Assembly (NCBI GenBank): GCA_965223035.1
Contig: OZ244980.1
Coordinates: 1,798,001 to 1,862,000, forward strand
Length of the DNA: 64,000 nt
Reading direction: 5' to 3'
From: CAMDPA01 sp965223035
Lineage (GTDB): Bacteria > Pseudomonadota > Alphaproteobacteria > Rhizobiales > Hyphomicrobiaceae
Below, in pieces: positions 1-7,149 of the stretch (positions within the stretch are counted from its first letter, which is position 1; each line of letters starts with the position of its first letter). Position numbers and translations under genes: made by a program. A model generated the notes under the pieces. That model searched no databases and was not told the origin of the DNA. It saw nothing but the letters and a program-made list of their open reading frames with translations.

Positions 1-808
1 CTGCATACATTCCGGAAATGACGAAAGCGGACAGCAGGTAAGGGCGCGTGTTGATGCCGGTGTAGGACATCCGGTTCTGATTGGTCTTGATGCCGCGCAA
101 CATCATCCCGAACGGTGAGCGAAAGATCCGCAAGGAGATGTAGAACGCGATGATGAGGATGATGGCGCAGAAGTAGAAGCCGGGATACCCGCTCATTTTA
201 ATGCCGAACAGGTTGGTGATCGGCAGACTGGCAGAGCGTTCGACACCAAACATGCCGTCGATGATGCGTGCGTCCCCAAGCGTCAGCTGCAAGCCCGTCT
301 CGCCGTTGGTAATCGGTGTCAGCACCGAATAGGCGAGATTGTACGACATCTGCGCAAAGGCCAGCGTTAGGATCGAAAAGTAAATCCCGGCGCGGCGCAG
401 TGACACATAGCCTATCAGCACCGAGAACAACCCGGCGCAAGCGACGCCGAGAATCACCGCGGGTATGGCGTTCATCGTGAACAGCTTGAACGACCAGACG
501 GCGGCGTAGGAGCCAACACCAAGGAAGGCGGCGTGGCCAAACGACAGATAACCTGTGAGGCCGAACAGAATGTTGAAACCGATGGCAAAGATGCCAAATA
601 TGCAAAACCGTTGGAGCAGGTCCGGATAGGCGGCGCCAACCGGCGCCAACAACCACGGGCTAGCAAGGACGACGGCTGAAAATATAGCCATCAAAATCAG
701 GTCGTTCGTTGCCGACTTGCTGCGTGTCGCGGCTTCCACATCGTGGATTTCAATCGTCAGCGGCTCCATATCGAGCGGTGACTTAATCTTTTCCAGGCTC
801 TGCGACAT
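1..808 (-). CDS. Liv-type ABC transporter permease (LivM-like), 3' end outside window
   Basis: Inner-membrane permease of a branched-chain-amino-acid-type (HAAT) ABC importer. The ATG on the minus strand is at 808 and the frame stays open to the window edge, so about 269 codons are seen and the C-terminus is missing. After a polar N-terminus of about 35 residues the protein is hydrophobic, with the LivM-type motif LTGYLSFGHAAFLG. It starts 4 bp after the stop of the LivH-like permease at 813, so the two are almost certainly co-translated. The ATPase genes expected for the system should lie to the left of the window. The substrate cannot be read from the permease; the nearby RamB/ScfR-type regulator suggests short-chain or aromatic acids rather than amino acids (inference). 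Confidence 0.9.
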   Translation of the reverse strand, partial: MSQSLEKIKSPLDMEPLTIEIHDVEAATRSKSATNDLILMAIFSAVVLASPWLLAPVGAAYPDLLQRFCIFGIFAIGFNILFGLTGYLSFGHAAFLGVGSYAAVWSFKLFTMNAIPAVILGVACAGLFSVLIGYVSLRRAGIYFSILTLAFAQMSYNLAYSVLTPITNGETGLQLTLGDARIIDGMFGVERSASLPITNLFGIKMSGYPGFYFCAIILIIAFYISLRIFRSPFGMMLRGIKTNQNRMSYTGINTRPYLLSAFVISGMYA

Positions 809-812
809 GGTC

Positions 813-1841
813 TTAGCCCTCCATTACGCCCTTGCGACCCATTAGTCCGCGCGGACGAACGAGCAGGATGACGACAGCAACCAGGTAGATGATGATCTGG
901 TCGATGCCAGGCAGCAGGCTCTTGACCTCATTCATCGATGCAAAGGACTGCAGAACACCGAGCAGGAAGCCGGCGGCGACGGCACCTGGCAGCGATCCCA
1001 TGCCGCCGACCACGACGACGACAAACGATAGGACCAGGAAGTCCATACCCATATGGTAGTCTGGTGGGAGGATCGGCGTGTACATGACCCCGGCAAGACC
1101 GGCGACAACGGCAGCCAGGCCGAACACCACCGTGAAGCGCTGTTGGATATTGATACCGAGCAGGCCGACGGTTTCGCGATCGGCCATACCAGCTCTGACC
1201 ACCATGCCGTAGGTCGTGAACTGCAGGAAGGCGAAGACCAAGCCGATCACGGCAAGCGAGAAAAACAGATAGACGATCCGCCAGTACGGGTAGACGATGG
1301 TGCCGGCATCGAGTCCGAAGCCAGCACCGAGATCGGCCGAGCCGGCGATCACCGTCGGTGCCGCTTGTGGAATTGGGTTGGCTCCGAACTGCGCCTTGAT
1401 GATTTCTTGAATGACAATGGCAAGGCCGAAAGTCACCAGGATCTGGTCGGCATGGGGGCGCTTATAAAAGAAGCGGATCAGCCCCCGCTCCATGATCACA
1501 CCGATCAGCAGCATCACTGGGATCGCCAGCAGAATGGAGAACAGAACCGAATAGTCGACCAGGAACGCTCCGAAGTCGCCAAACCATGCTTCAACGTAGG
1601 GCGTGCGGATCTCCATCGGCGTGCCCCAGGCAGTCGTCCTGGTCGGGTCGAGAACAACCTGTTCCAGCGACAACAGCTTGTTGACCGTCACGGCACAGAA
1701 AGCGCCCAGCATGAACAACGCACCGTGCGCGAAATTGACCACACCGAGCGTTCCAAAAATGAGCGTGAGACCAAGGGCAATCAGCGCATAAGCACCGCCT
1801 TTGTCCAGGCCATTGAGGATCTGAAGCAGGATGGCATCCAT
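813..1841 (-). CDS. Liv-type ABC transporter permease (LivH-like)
   Basis: Second inner-membrane permease of the same importer, 342 residues with about eight hydrophobic segments. The LivH signature VNFAHGALFMLGAF sits in the first transmembrane hairpin, and the C-terminal part carries VVVVVGGMGSLPGA, the usual ATPase-contacting loop. It is longer than E. coli LivH (about 308 residues) because of an insertion of roughly 40 residues after the first hairpin (about 50-90). Such insertions are common in urea/amide-type and uncharacterised HAAT permeases. It lies between the binding-protein gene (137 bp upstream, with a hairpin in the gap) and the LivM-like gene (4 bp downstream). Confidence 0.92.
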   Translation of the reverse strand: MDAILLQILNGLDKGGAYALIALGLTLIFGTLGVVNFAHGALFMLGAFCAVTVNKLLSLEQVVLDPTRTTAWGTPMEIRTPYVEAWFGDFGAFLVDYSVLFSILLAIPVMLLIGVIMERGLIRFFYKRPHADQILVTFGLAIVIQEIIKAQFGANPIPQAAPTVIAGSADLGAGFGLDAGTIVYPYWRIVYLFFSLAVIGLVFAFLQFTTYGMVVRAGMADRETVGLLGINIQQRFTVVFGLAAVVAGLAGVMYTPILPPDYHMGMDFLVLSFVVVVVGGMGSLPGAVAAGFLLGVLQSFASMNEVKSLLPGIDQIIIYLVAVVILLVRPRGLMGRKGVMEG

Positions 1842-1896
1842 CTTGCGCTCTCCAATCCAGGAAAATCTGACTGATACCTCTTTGGCGGCAATTGAC

Positions 1897-1950
1897 CTCC
1901 AGCCGGCTTTGGACCTCGGCGGCCGTTGTAGGACGAGCAGCCGGCTGGAG
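1897..1950 (-). promoter_or_regulatory. Inverted repeat between binding-protein and permease genes
   Basis: Perfect 11-bp arms CTCCAGCCGGC (1897-1907) and GCCGGCTGGAG (1940-1950) flank a 32-nt loop in the gap between the binding-protein gene and the LivH-like gene. No T-run follows. A stem here in the leftward mRNA could protect the binding-protein message or partly attenuate the permeases, which would give the usual excess of binding protein. Role inferred, palindrome seen. Confidence 0.55.
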
Positions 1951-1978
1951 TGGGAACGCGTCAGCAGCCTGCTGCAGC

Positions 1979-3322
1979 TTAAGCGCCGTTGTTGCAGGCT
2001 CCGAGTTGGCCACCAAGCATCGAGGCCGGATATTCGACCTGCTTGCGCGGCGTCACCTCGACAACTTCGAGAACGTCGAACTTGGTGGTCGGCTTCTCTT
2101 TACCCTTCACGACCAGAACATCCTTGAAGCACTGATGGTCTTCGGCGCGATACTCGGTCGGGCCGTTACCGAGACCGTCGAACTTAAAGCCTTCCAACGC
2201 CTTGGCGACCTGGCACGGCTCGAACGTGCCGGCACGTTGACAGGCATCGGCATAAAGGATGGCCTGGACATAGCAGGTGTGTGCGGCCTGCGACGGCGGA
2301 AAACCGTACGTTTTACCGAACGACCTGACGAAGGTTTTGGAACCTTCGTCCTGCAACGACCAATGCCAGTTGGTCGACCCGAAGATGCCCGCAACGTTCT
2401 TACCGGCTCCCTGAGCCATCAGGCGGCTGTAGAGCGGAACGACGATAGCGAAGTCCTTGCCGTTGACTTGCTTGTCGCGCAGTCCGAACTGGACGGCCTG
2501 GGTCAACGAGTTGACCATGTCCTTGCCGTAGTGGTTAAGCACGAGGACGTCGGCACCGGAGTTGAGAACCGGCGTGATGTACTGCGAGAAGTCACCGGCA
2601 CCAAGCGGCGTGCGCACGGCCTTAGCGGTGTTCCAGCCGAGCTTTTCGGTGTACTTCTTGATCGATCCTTCCTGCGACCAACCCCAGGTGTAGTCGGCGG
2701 TCAAGTGGTAGGCGATGCGATCGGTACCAAAGGCGTTCTTAAGCACAGGTGCCAACGCCGCGCCGGACATCTCGGTGTTGAAGAAGTGGCGGAAGCCGTT
2801 GGCCTTTTTGTCCTTGCCGGTGGTGTCGTTGGAGTGGGTGAGGCCCGCCATAAAGATGACGCCTGCTTCCTGACACAGGCCCTGCACGGCAATTGCCACG
2901 CCCGAAGACGAGCCGCCCGTGATCATCACCGCGCCGTCCTTCTCGATCATCCGCTTGGCCGATGCGCGAGCGGCGTCAGACTTGGTCTGTGTATCACCCG
3001 TAACGAATTCGACTTTCTTGCCATTGACCCCGTTGCCCTTCAGGGCCTTCGACGAGAACGTGTTGAGCATGCCACCGTCACCCTCGCCATTGATGTGCTG
3101 GACGGCGAGCTTGTAGGCGCGCAGCTCATCAGCGCCTTCGTCCGCATAGGCACCGGTTTGCGGCACGTTGAAACCAAAGATGACGCTCTTGCCTTTCGGC
3201 TCGTTGCGGTAGGCGGCGTAGGCACCGCTGACAAAATGGAATGGAGCAGTCGCGACCGTCGCGCCTGCAACACCGGCCTGCAAAACACTGCGGCGACTGA
3301 TATTTTTGTCGAACAAGCTCAT
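1979..3322 (-). CDS. Periplasmic substrate-binding protein of Liv-type ABC importer (Tat signal)
   Basis: Type I periplasmic binding protein of the Peripla_BP_6 (LivJ/UrtA) class, 447 residues. The N-terminus has a twin-arginine motif (SRRSVLQ, residues 9-15), a hydrophobic stretch and a possible AYA cleavage site near residue 36, so Tat export is likely. The core shows the family pattern: GFNVPQTGAYADEG near the mature N-terminus, then TGDTQTKSDAA, then GGSSSGVAIA. Several cysteines in the C-terminal half are unusual for a Liv protein. It is first in a leftward operon with two permeases and diverges from the regulator at 3546, which probably controls it. The ligand is unknown; short-chain carboxylates or aromatic acids are the best guess from context. 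Confidence 0.9.
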   Translation of the reverse strand: MSLFDKNISRRSVLQAGVAGATVATAPFHFVSGAYAAYRNEPKGKSVIFGFNVPQTGAYADEGADELRAYKLAVQHINGEGDGGMLNTFSSKALKGNGVNGKKVEFVTGDTQTKSDAARASAKRMIEKDGAVMITGGSSSGVAIAVQGLCQEAGVIFMAGLTHSNDTTGKDKKANGFRHFFNTEMSGAALAPVLKNAFGTDRIAYHLTADYTWGWSQEGSIKKYTEKLGWNTAKAVRTPLGAGDFSQYITPVLNSGADVLVLNHYGKDMVNSLTQAVQFGLRDKQVNGKDFAIVVPLYSRLMAQGAGKNVAGIFGSTNWHWSLQDEGSKTFVRSFGKTYGFPPSQAAHTCYVQAILYADACQRAGTFEPCQVAKALEGFKFDGLGNGPTEYRAEDHQCFKDVLVVKGKEKPTTKFDVLEVVEVTPRKQVEYPASMLGGQLGACNNGA

Positions 3323-3545
3323 TTGGGAATTCCTCCAAGATTGAATTGGATGGCGGTTTCAGGCAGTAGGTCCAGTGCCAGCTTCGCTGAGCCACCTACA
3401 ACCAGTCGTATCCGCTCGCCTGTCAAAGCGATATTATTCTTTTGTATTTGTTGGCTTTTTCTGTAAATATTCTAGCGCATCGTGGGTCAATTTTGTAAAA
3501 GTGTAAAGCTTTGAGTGTTCGCCCGGCTTGGGAGCCACCTCGTCA
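3323..3545. promoter_or_regulatory. Divergent promoter region between importer and regulator
   Basis: About 220 bp of AT-richer DNA between two divergent genes. Around 3440-3515 there are similar T-rich/GTAAA blocks, TTTTCTGTAAATATTCTA and TTTTGTAAAAGTGTAAAG. RamB/ScfR-type regulators bind short AT-rich motifs with TTTG/CAAA halves, so these blocks are candidate operators. No firm -35/-10 pair is claimed. Confidence 0.35.
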
Positions 3546-5135
3546 ATGGCATCAGCATCGATTGGAATCAGACTGCGCGAGGCGCGCAAACGGTTGCGGC
3601 TGACACAGTCAACGCTCGCAAAGAACGTCGGCATTTCGGTTAGTTATCTCAATCTAATCGAGCACAACAAGCGCCCGATAGGTGGCGCGCTGCTGAACCG
3701 GCTTGCCCGCGAGCTGGAGCTCGACGTGTCGAAGCTGTCCGGCCAAGAAGATGCCCGCCTCGTTCAGCAGCTTAGCGAGTTGTCATCGGAGCCGCTACTG
3801 CAGGACATTCCGCTATCGGAACACGGTGCGCAATCGGTGATCAGCCATGAGCCGGACTGGGCACGCGCCACGATCCGGCTGCACAATGCTTGGCGCAGCA
3901 ATAGCGAATTGATCGAAGCCCTGTCGGACCAACTAAATCGCGACCCTTACGTCCTGGAAACAAGCCACGAGATCCTTACCCAGATTACGGCTGTTCGATC
4001 CATTGCCGAGATCCTGGACGACCATAAGGACTTGCCCAAGTCCCAAAGAGCCCGGTTCATTTCGATGCTCGCCGAGGAGAGCGAGAAACTCGGTGACAGC
4101 GCCCGCGCGCTGTTCCACTTCATGGGCGAGCGCGAGCAAGAAAGCCGGCCAACGACGCCAGCCGGCGAGGTCGATGACTTCATTATCGACAACAATAACT
4201 ATTTCCCCGAGCTGGAGGCCGAGGCTTCGAGACTGTTCGACCGGCTGCAGCACTCGGGCCAGGTCGACGAGCGCGCATTGATCGACCAGCTCGCCGACAG
4301 CTGCGGCTTGACCGTTTCTTTCGAACACTTCGCCTCAATCCCTTCGGTTGGCCGATCGGAGAAATCGCAGTTCGTTTTGGACAATGACGCGGGCCGCCTG
4401 GTTCTCAATGCCGCTTTACCGCAGACCACCCAGCGCTTCCAGCTCGCCCGCATTCTGTTTGCCCGGCTCGGCGGGGAGACCATCAATACGCTGATTACAG
4501 GCAAATTGCTGAATTCGGATGAGACCCGAGATCGGGCCTTTCACGCCCTCGCCCGTTACGGCGCAGGCGCATTGCTGCTGCCCTACGACCGCTTCCTCGA
4601 AGCGGCGGAAAGCCTGCGTTACGATGTTCAAATACTAATGACCAAATTCGCTGTTAGTTTCGAACAGGCCTGCCACAGACTGGTGACGTTGCGCCGTCCG
4701 GGGGCAAGCGCTGTACCGTTTGCCTTCATGCGCACCGATCTCGCCGGCAACACGTCGAAACGCTTTAGTCTACCGGAGCTGCGCCTGCCACGCCACGGCA
4801 GCGCCTGTCCCTTGTGGGTCATCTACCGAGCGTTTCTCACCCCGGACCGCATCACCACCCAGTTGGCGCGATTGCCAGATGACCGTCAGTTTCTCATCAT
4901 GGCGCGGGCCATATCCAAGGAGGCCAGTTCATTTGGTGTGCCGCCTCAGATCTACAGTATCATGCTTGCCTGCAATGCAAGCTACGCGAACCGTCTGGTC
5001 TACGGCGACGGTTATGCACCGCTTGATCCATTGAAGATGACAGACGTCGGTGTGAGCTGTCGCCTGTGTCCACGGAGTGATTGCCAACAACGCGCTTACG
5101 CTCAGATCCGACCAGCGTCGCACGTGCCGCATTGA
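3546..5135 (+). CDS. Short-chain fatty acyl-CoA-responsive regulator family (XRE HTH + IrrE-like/DUF2083)
   Basis: Cytoplasmic DNA-binding regulator, 529 residues from the ATG at 3546; GGAG lies 12 nt upstream, and an in-frame TTG at 3528 is the alternative start. Residues about 5-65 form an XRE/Cro HTH (GIRLREARKRLRLTQSTLA, then SVSYLNLIEHNKRPIG). The middle and C-terminal parts match the IrrE/DUF955-DUF2083 architecture of RamB, PrpC-type and ScfR regulators, with the C-terminal cysteine motif CRLCPRSDCQQRA. Family members sense acyl-CoAs and control acetate, propionate or glyoxylate-pathway genes. It diverges from the ABC importer, its likely target, and is followed by a response regulator. 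High confidence in family, low in effector. Confidence 0.88.
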   Translation: MASASIGIRLREARKRLRLTQSTLAKNVGISVSYLNLIEHNKRPIGGALLNRLARELELDVSKLSGQEDARLVQQLSELSSEPLLQDIPLSEHGAQSVISHEPDWARATIRLHNAWRSNSELIEALSDQLNRDPYVLETSHEILTQITAVRSIAEILDDHKDLPKSQRARFISMLAEESEKLGDSARALFHFMGEREQESRPTTPAGEVDDFIIDNNNYFPELEAEASRLFDRLQHSGQVDERALIDQLADSCGLTVSFEHFASIPSVGRSEKSQFVLDNDAGRLVLNAALPQTTQRFQLARILFARLGGETINTLITGKLLNSDETRDRAFHALARYGAGALLLPYDRFLEAAESLRYDVQILMTKFAVSFEQACHRLVTLRRPGASAVPFAFMRTDLAGNTSKRFSLPELRLPRHGSACPLWVIYRAFLTPDRITTQLARLPDDRQFLIMARAISKEASSFGVPPQIYSIMLACNASYANRLVYGDGYAPLDPLKMTDVGVSCRLCPRSDCQQRAYAQIRPASHVPH

Positions 5136-5234
5136 ACGACTTGCAGGTGGCGGCAATCCCGCATGCCCATGTCGGATTACCGCTACGGTCAAACAGAACA
5201 CTGCCGAATGGCCTATTTCAGGGAGGAATTGTGT

Positions 5235-5603
5235 TTGCCGCACAGAATTCTGATCGCCGAGGATGAGCCGATTATCGTCGAGGCACTCAAATTTCTGTTT
5301 GAGCGCGAGGGCTATAGGTTGGAATTCGCCACCGATGGTCGCCGGGCGCTTGAAATACTCCGCTCGGCCCACCCCGACCTGGTGGTCCTCGACGCAATGA
5401 TGCAAGATGTCAACGGCTTCGACGTTCTCAAAGCGCTTCGCGATGATACGACGATTCCCCAGCCCAAAGTGCTGATGTTGACGGCAAAGGGCCAAGATGC
5501 TGACCGCCGTCTTTCATTTGAGTTGGGCGCTGATGAGTACATTGCCAAGCCGTTTGCCAATAAGGATCTGCTTGAGGTCGTGTCGCGACTGCTGAACCGC
5601 TGA
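5235..5603 (+). CDS. Receiver-only (CheY-like) response regulator
   Basis: Single REC domain of about 122 residues. The acidic pair is in ILIAEDEP, the phospho-acceptor Asp is in LVVLDAMMQD, the conserved Thr in MLTAKG and the Lys in YIAKPF; no output domain follows. The start is uncertain: a strong GGGAGGA at 5221-5227 is 7 nt before the TTG at 5235, while in-frame ATGs exist at 5163 and 5208. No histidine kinase is in the window, so its partner is encoded elsewhere. It sits about 100 bp after the acyl-CoA-type regulator on the same strand and may belong to the same control circuit (inference). Confidence 0.85.
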   Translation: MPHRILIAEDEPIIVEALKFLFEREGYRLEFATDGRRALEILRSAHPDLVVLDAMMQDVNGFDVLKALRDDTTIPQPKVLMLTAKGQDADRRLSFELGADEYIAKPFANKDLLEVVSRLLNR

Positions 5604-5735
5604 GCACACATGTCGACAGCTTTGCAGACAGGCGCCCACGCGCTGCACCAACCGTTTTGGGGTTGAGCTATGGCGGGCTCAGCGCCATCCTCCGTGAGGG
5701 ACCTGGTGCGCCACCAAAGTAGGGAGATTGAAACC

Positions 5736-6572
5736 ATGGCCAGTCTGTCGGGCGGATTGGGTGTCCCACATACGCCCTATTTTCCGAAGATTGCCGCCGA
5801 CCAGGGGCCCGACGGCGAGATCAACAGCTACTTCAAGGCGGTCAGGCAGGAGCTCGAGAGCGATAAGCCGGATGTGATCGTCCTGATTGATACAGATCAT
5901 TTCTCTGCGTTCTATTTCGACAATTTTCCGACGTTTGGCGTCGGTGTCGACCAAGCGTTCTACGGCCCGGTCGATGATGTCGCCTTGTGCCCACCGCGTG
6001 AGATCCCATCGCACGAAGGCCTGGCCAGGCATCTGCACACCACGTTGATCCGCAACGACTTCGACAGTTCCTTCGTCACCCATTACAAGGTTGGTCACTC
6101 GATCGGCGTACCGTTGTATTTTCTGACGCCTCAGTTCGACGTGCCGGTCGTCCCAGTGTTTGTCAATGGTCACCTTCCGCCCATGCCGTCGGCTCAACGA
6201 TTGCTGGCGTTTGGCAAGGCGTTGCGGCGTGGGATCGATAGCTTCGACCAAAACGTTCGGGTCGAAGTGATCGGCACGGGCAGCTTTTCGCTTGACGTGG
6301 CCGGTCCCTTTATGTCGCCTGGCGAAAATTTCGGGGTGCCTGACCTGCCCTGGGCCCTGCGTGTCCAGGCCTTGATGGAACAAGGCGATATCGAACAGCT
6401 GATCTCGGAGGCGACCGAGCAGCGCATGCTCGCTGCAGGCAACGTGGGGGGTGAGTTGCTCAACTGGATCGCCATGATCGGCGCGGTGGGCACCCGCAAG
6501 GCGAAATGGATGATGTCTCAGCCGGAGCGCGGACACGCCTACGGCGCCTGGGCAGCGGGGACACAGTCATGA
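5736..6572 (+). CDS. LigB-type class III extradiol ring-cleavage dioxygenase (catalytic subunit)
   Basis: Fe(II)-dependent extradiol dioxygenase of the LigB superfamily, 278 residues, start ATG 5736 with AGGGAG at 5721. Family metal ligands are recognisable as H12 (GVPHTPYFPK) and H55 (DTDHFSAF), and NGHLPPMPS is a typical mid-domain segment. These enzymes open protocatechuate, gallate or related catechols using O2. Its stop overlaps the start of the LigA-like gene by 4 bp (ATGA), so the two subunits are made together. The beta-then-alpha order is the reverse of Sphingobium ligAB. The true substrate is open: protocatechuate, gallate and other catecholic acids all fit. Confidence 0.88.
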   Translation: MASLSGGLGVPHTPYFPKIAADQGPDGEINSYFKAVRQELESDKPDVIVLIDTDHFSAFYFDNFPTFGVGVDQAFYGPVDDVALCPPREIPSHEGLARHLHTTLIRNDFDSSFVTHYKVGHSIGVPLYFLTPQFDVPVVPVFVNGHLPPMPSAQRLLAFGKALRRGIDSFDQNVRVEVIGTGSFSLDVAGPFMSPGENFGVPDLPWALRVQALMEQGDIEQLISEATEQRMLAAGNVGGELLNWIAMIGAVGTRKAKWMMSQPERGHAYGAWAAGTQS

Positions 6573-6859
6573 GCATCTACGCCGTAAACCGCATGTGCCA
6601 CCAGCTCATGCATGACAAGAACTGGCGGCATGCGATGCAGGTTGACCCGCATCGGGCCGTGGCGTCGCTGGAGCTAACCGACGAGGAACGCCAGCTTGTG
6701 CTGGCCGGCGAAGTGGGGGAGCTGTATCTGAGGGGCGCAAACGCGTTTCTGCTGGGATATTTGACCCGATTTGAGATTCTGGGTCTGAGCTTGCCGGTCT
6801 ATAATGAGCGGATGCGGGCAGTGCGCAACAGGATCGATGCCCAGGGGCGGCCGCTTTAG
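6569..6859 (+). CDS. LigA-like small subunit of extradiol dioxygenase
   Basis: Protein of 96 residues, start ATG 6569 overlapping the upstream stop by 4 bp. The helical fold signature of LigA-type alpha subunits is visible: YAVNRMCHQLMHD near the start, then ELTDEERQLVLAGEVGELYLRG. In LigAB enzymes the alpha subunit caps the active site of the LigB subunit. The pairing with the preceding gene supports assignment as a two-subunit dioxygenase. Family B and A repeats follow directly downstream. Confidence 0.85.
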   Translation: MSIYAVNRMCHQLMHDKNWRHAMQVDPHRAVASLELTDEERQLVLAGEVGELYLRGANAFLLGYLTRFEILGLSLPVYNERMRAVRNRIDAQGRPL

Positions 6860-6888
6860 ACGGTTTCGCTGTCAGTTGTTTTAACCAT

Positions 6889-6952
6889 CTCGCTGCCCCA
6901 CCTGGCCAGCCACAACATCGTGCCAATGGGCGGGCGGGAAGGAGGAGCGGGC
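6889..6952 (+). repeat. Intergenic repeat family B, partial copy 1
   Basis: Matches the core of the family seen again at 48968, 56069 and elsewhere: CGCTGCCCC, then CCTGGCCAGCCACAACATCG, then GGGCGGGCGGGAAGG and GGAGCGGG. The 5' TCCGCC/GGCGGA part is missing. It sits in the 290-bp gap between the LigA-like gene and the convergent selD fusion. Confidence 0.6.
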
Positions 6953-6985
6953 CGTTAAGGCCAATCCGGCTCACGCGGAACTGAT

Positions 6986-7049
6986 CTAGATCCTTGCGCC
7001 TTTAATCGGAACCGCAAAGCCGGTTCCGATTAAAGGCAGGTTGCTCTAG
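6986..7049. repeat. Palindromic repeat family A, solo copy 1
   Basis: Sixty-four bp bounded by CTAG on both sides. The left end is of the GATC-CTTTGCGCC type and the right end of the GGTTGCTCTAG type. The stem is GCCTTTAATCGGAACC paired with GGTTCCGATTAAAGGC. It lies between the convergent LigA-like and selD-fusion genes and could act as a bidirectional terminator. Confidence 0.85.
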
Positions 7050-7149
7050 ACCGCCGATTGGGGGGTTGCGGTCGCCGGGGATGCGCCAAGTGGCCCAGTC
7101 TCATCCGCACCATCACAGCGATGATTGGCCATTGGAGAGGTTGGGAGGC

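Noticed and set aside
1892..3466. A 524-codon plus-strand open frame over the binding-protein gene
   Set aside because: It is the antisense shadow of a binding protein with clear family motifs and a Tat signal; GC-rich codon use leaves the antisense frame open.
6986..7049. Family A element as a simple terminator only
   Set aside because: Repeated near-identically at ten places in different gene contexts with fixed edges, so it is a repeat family, though it may act as a terminator.
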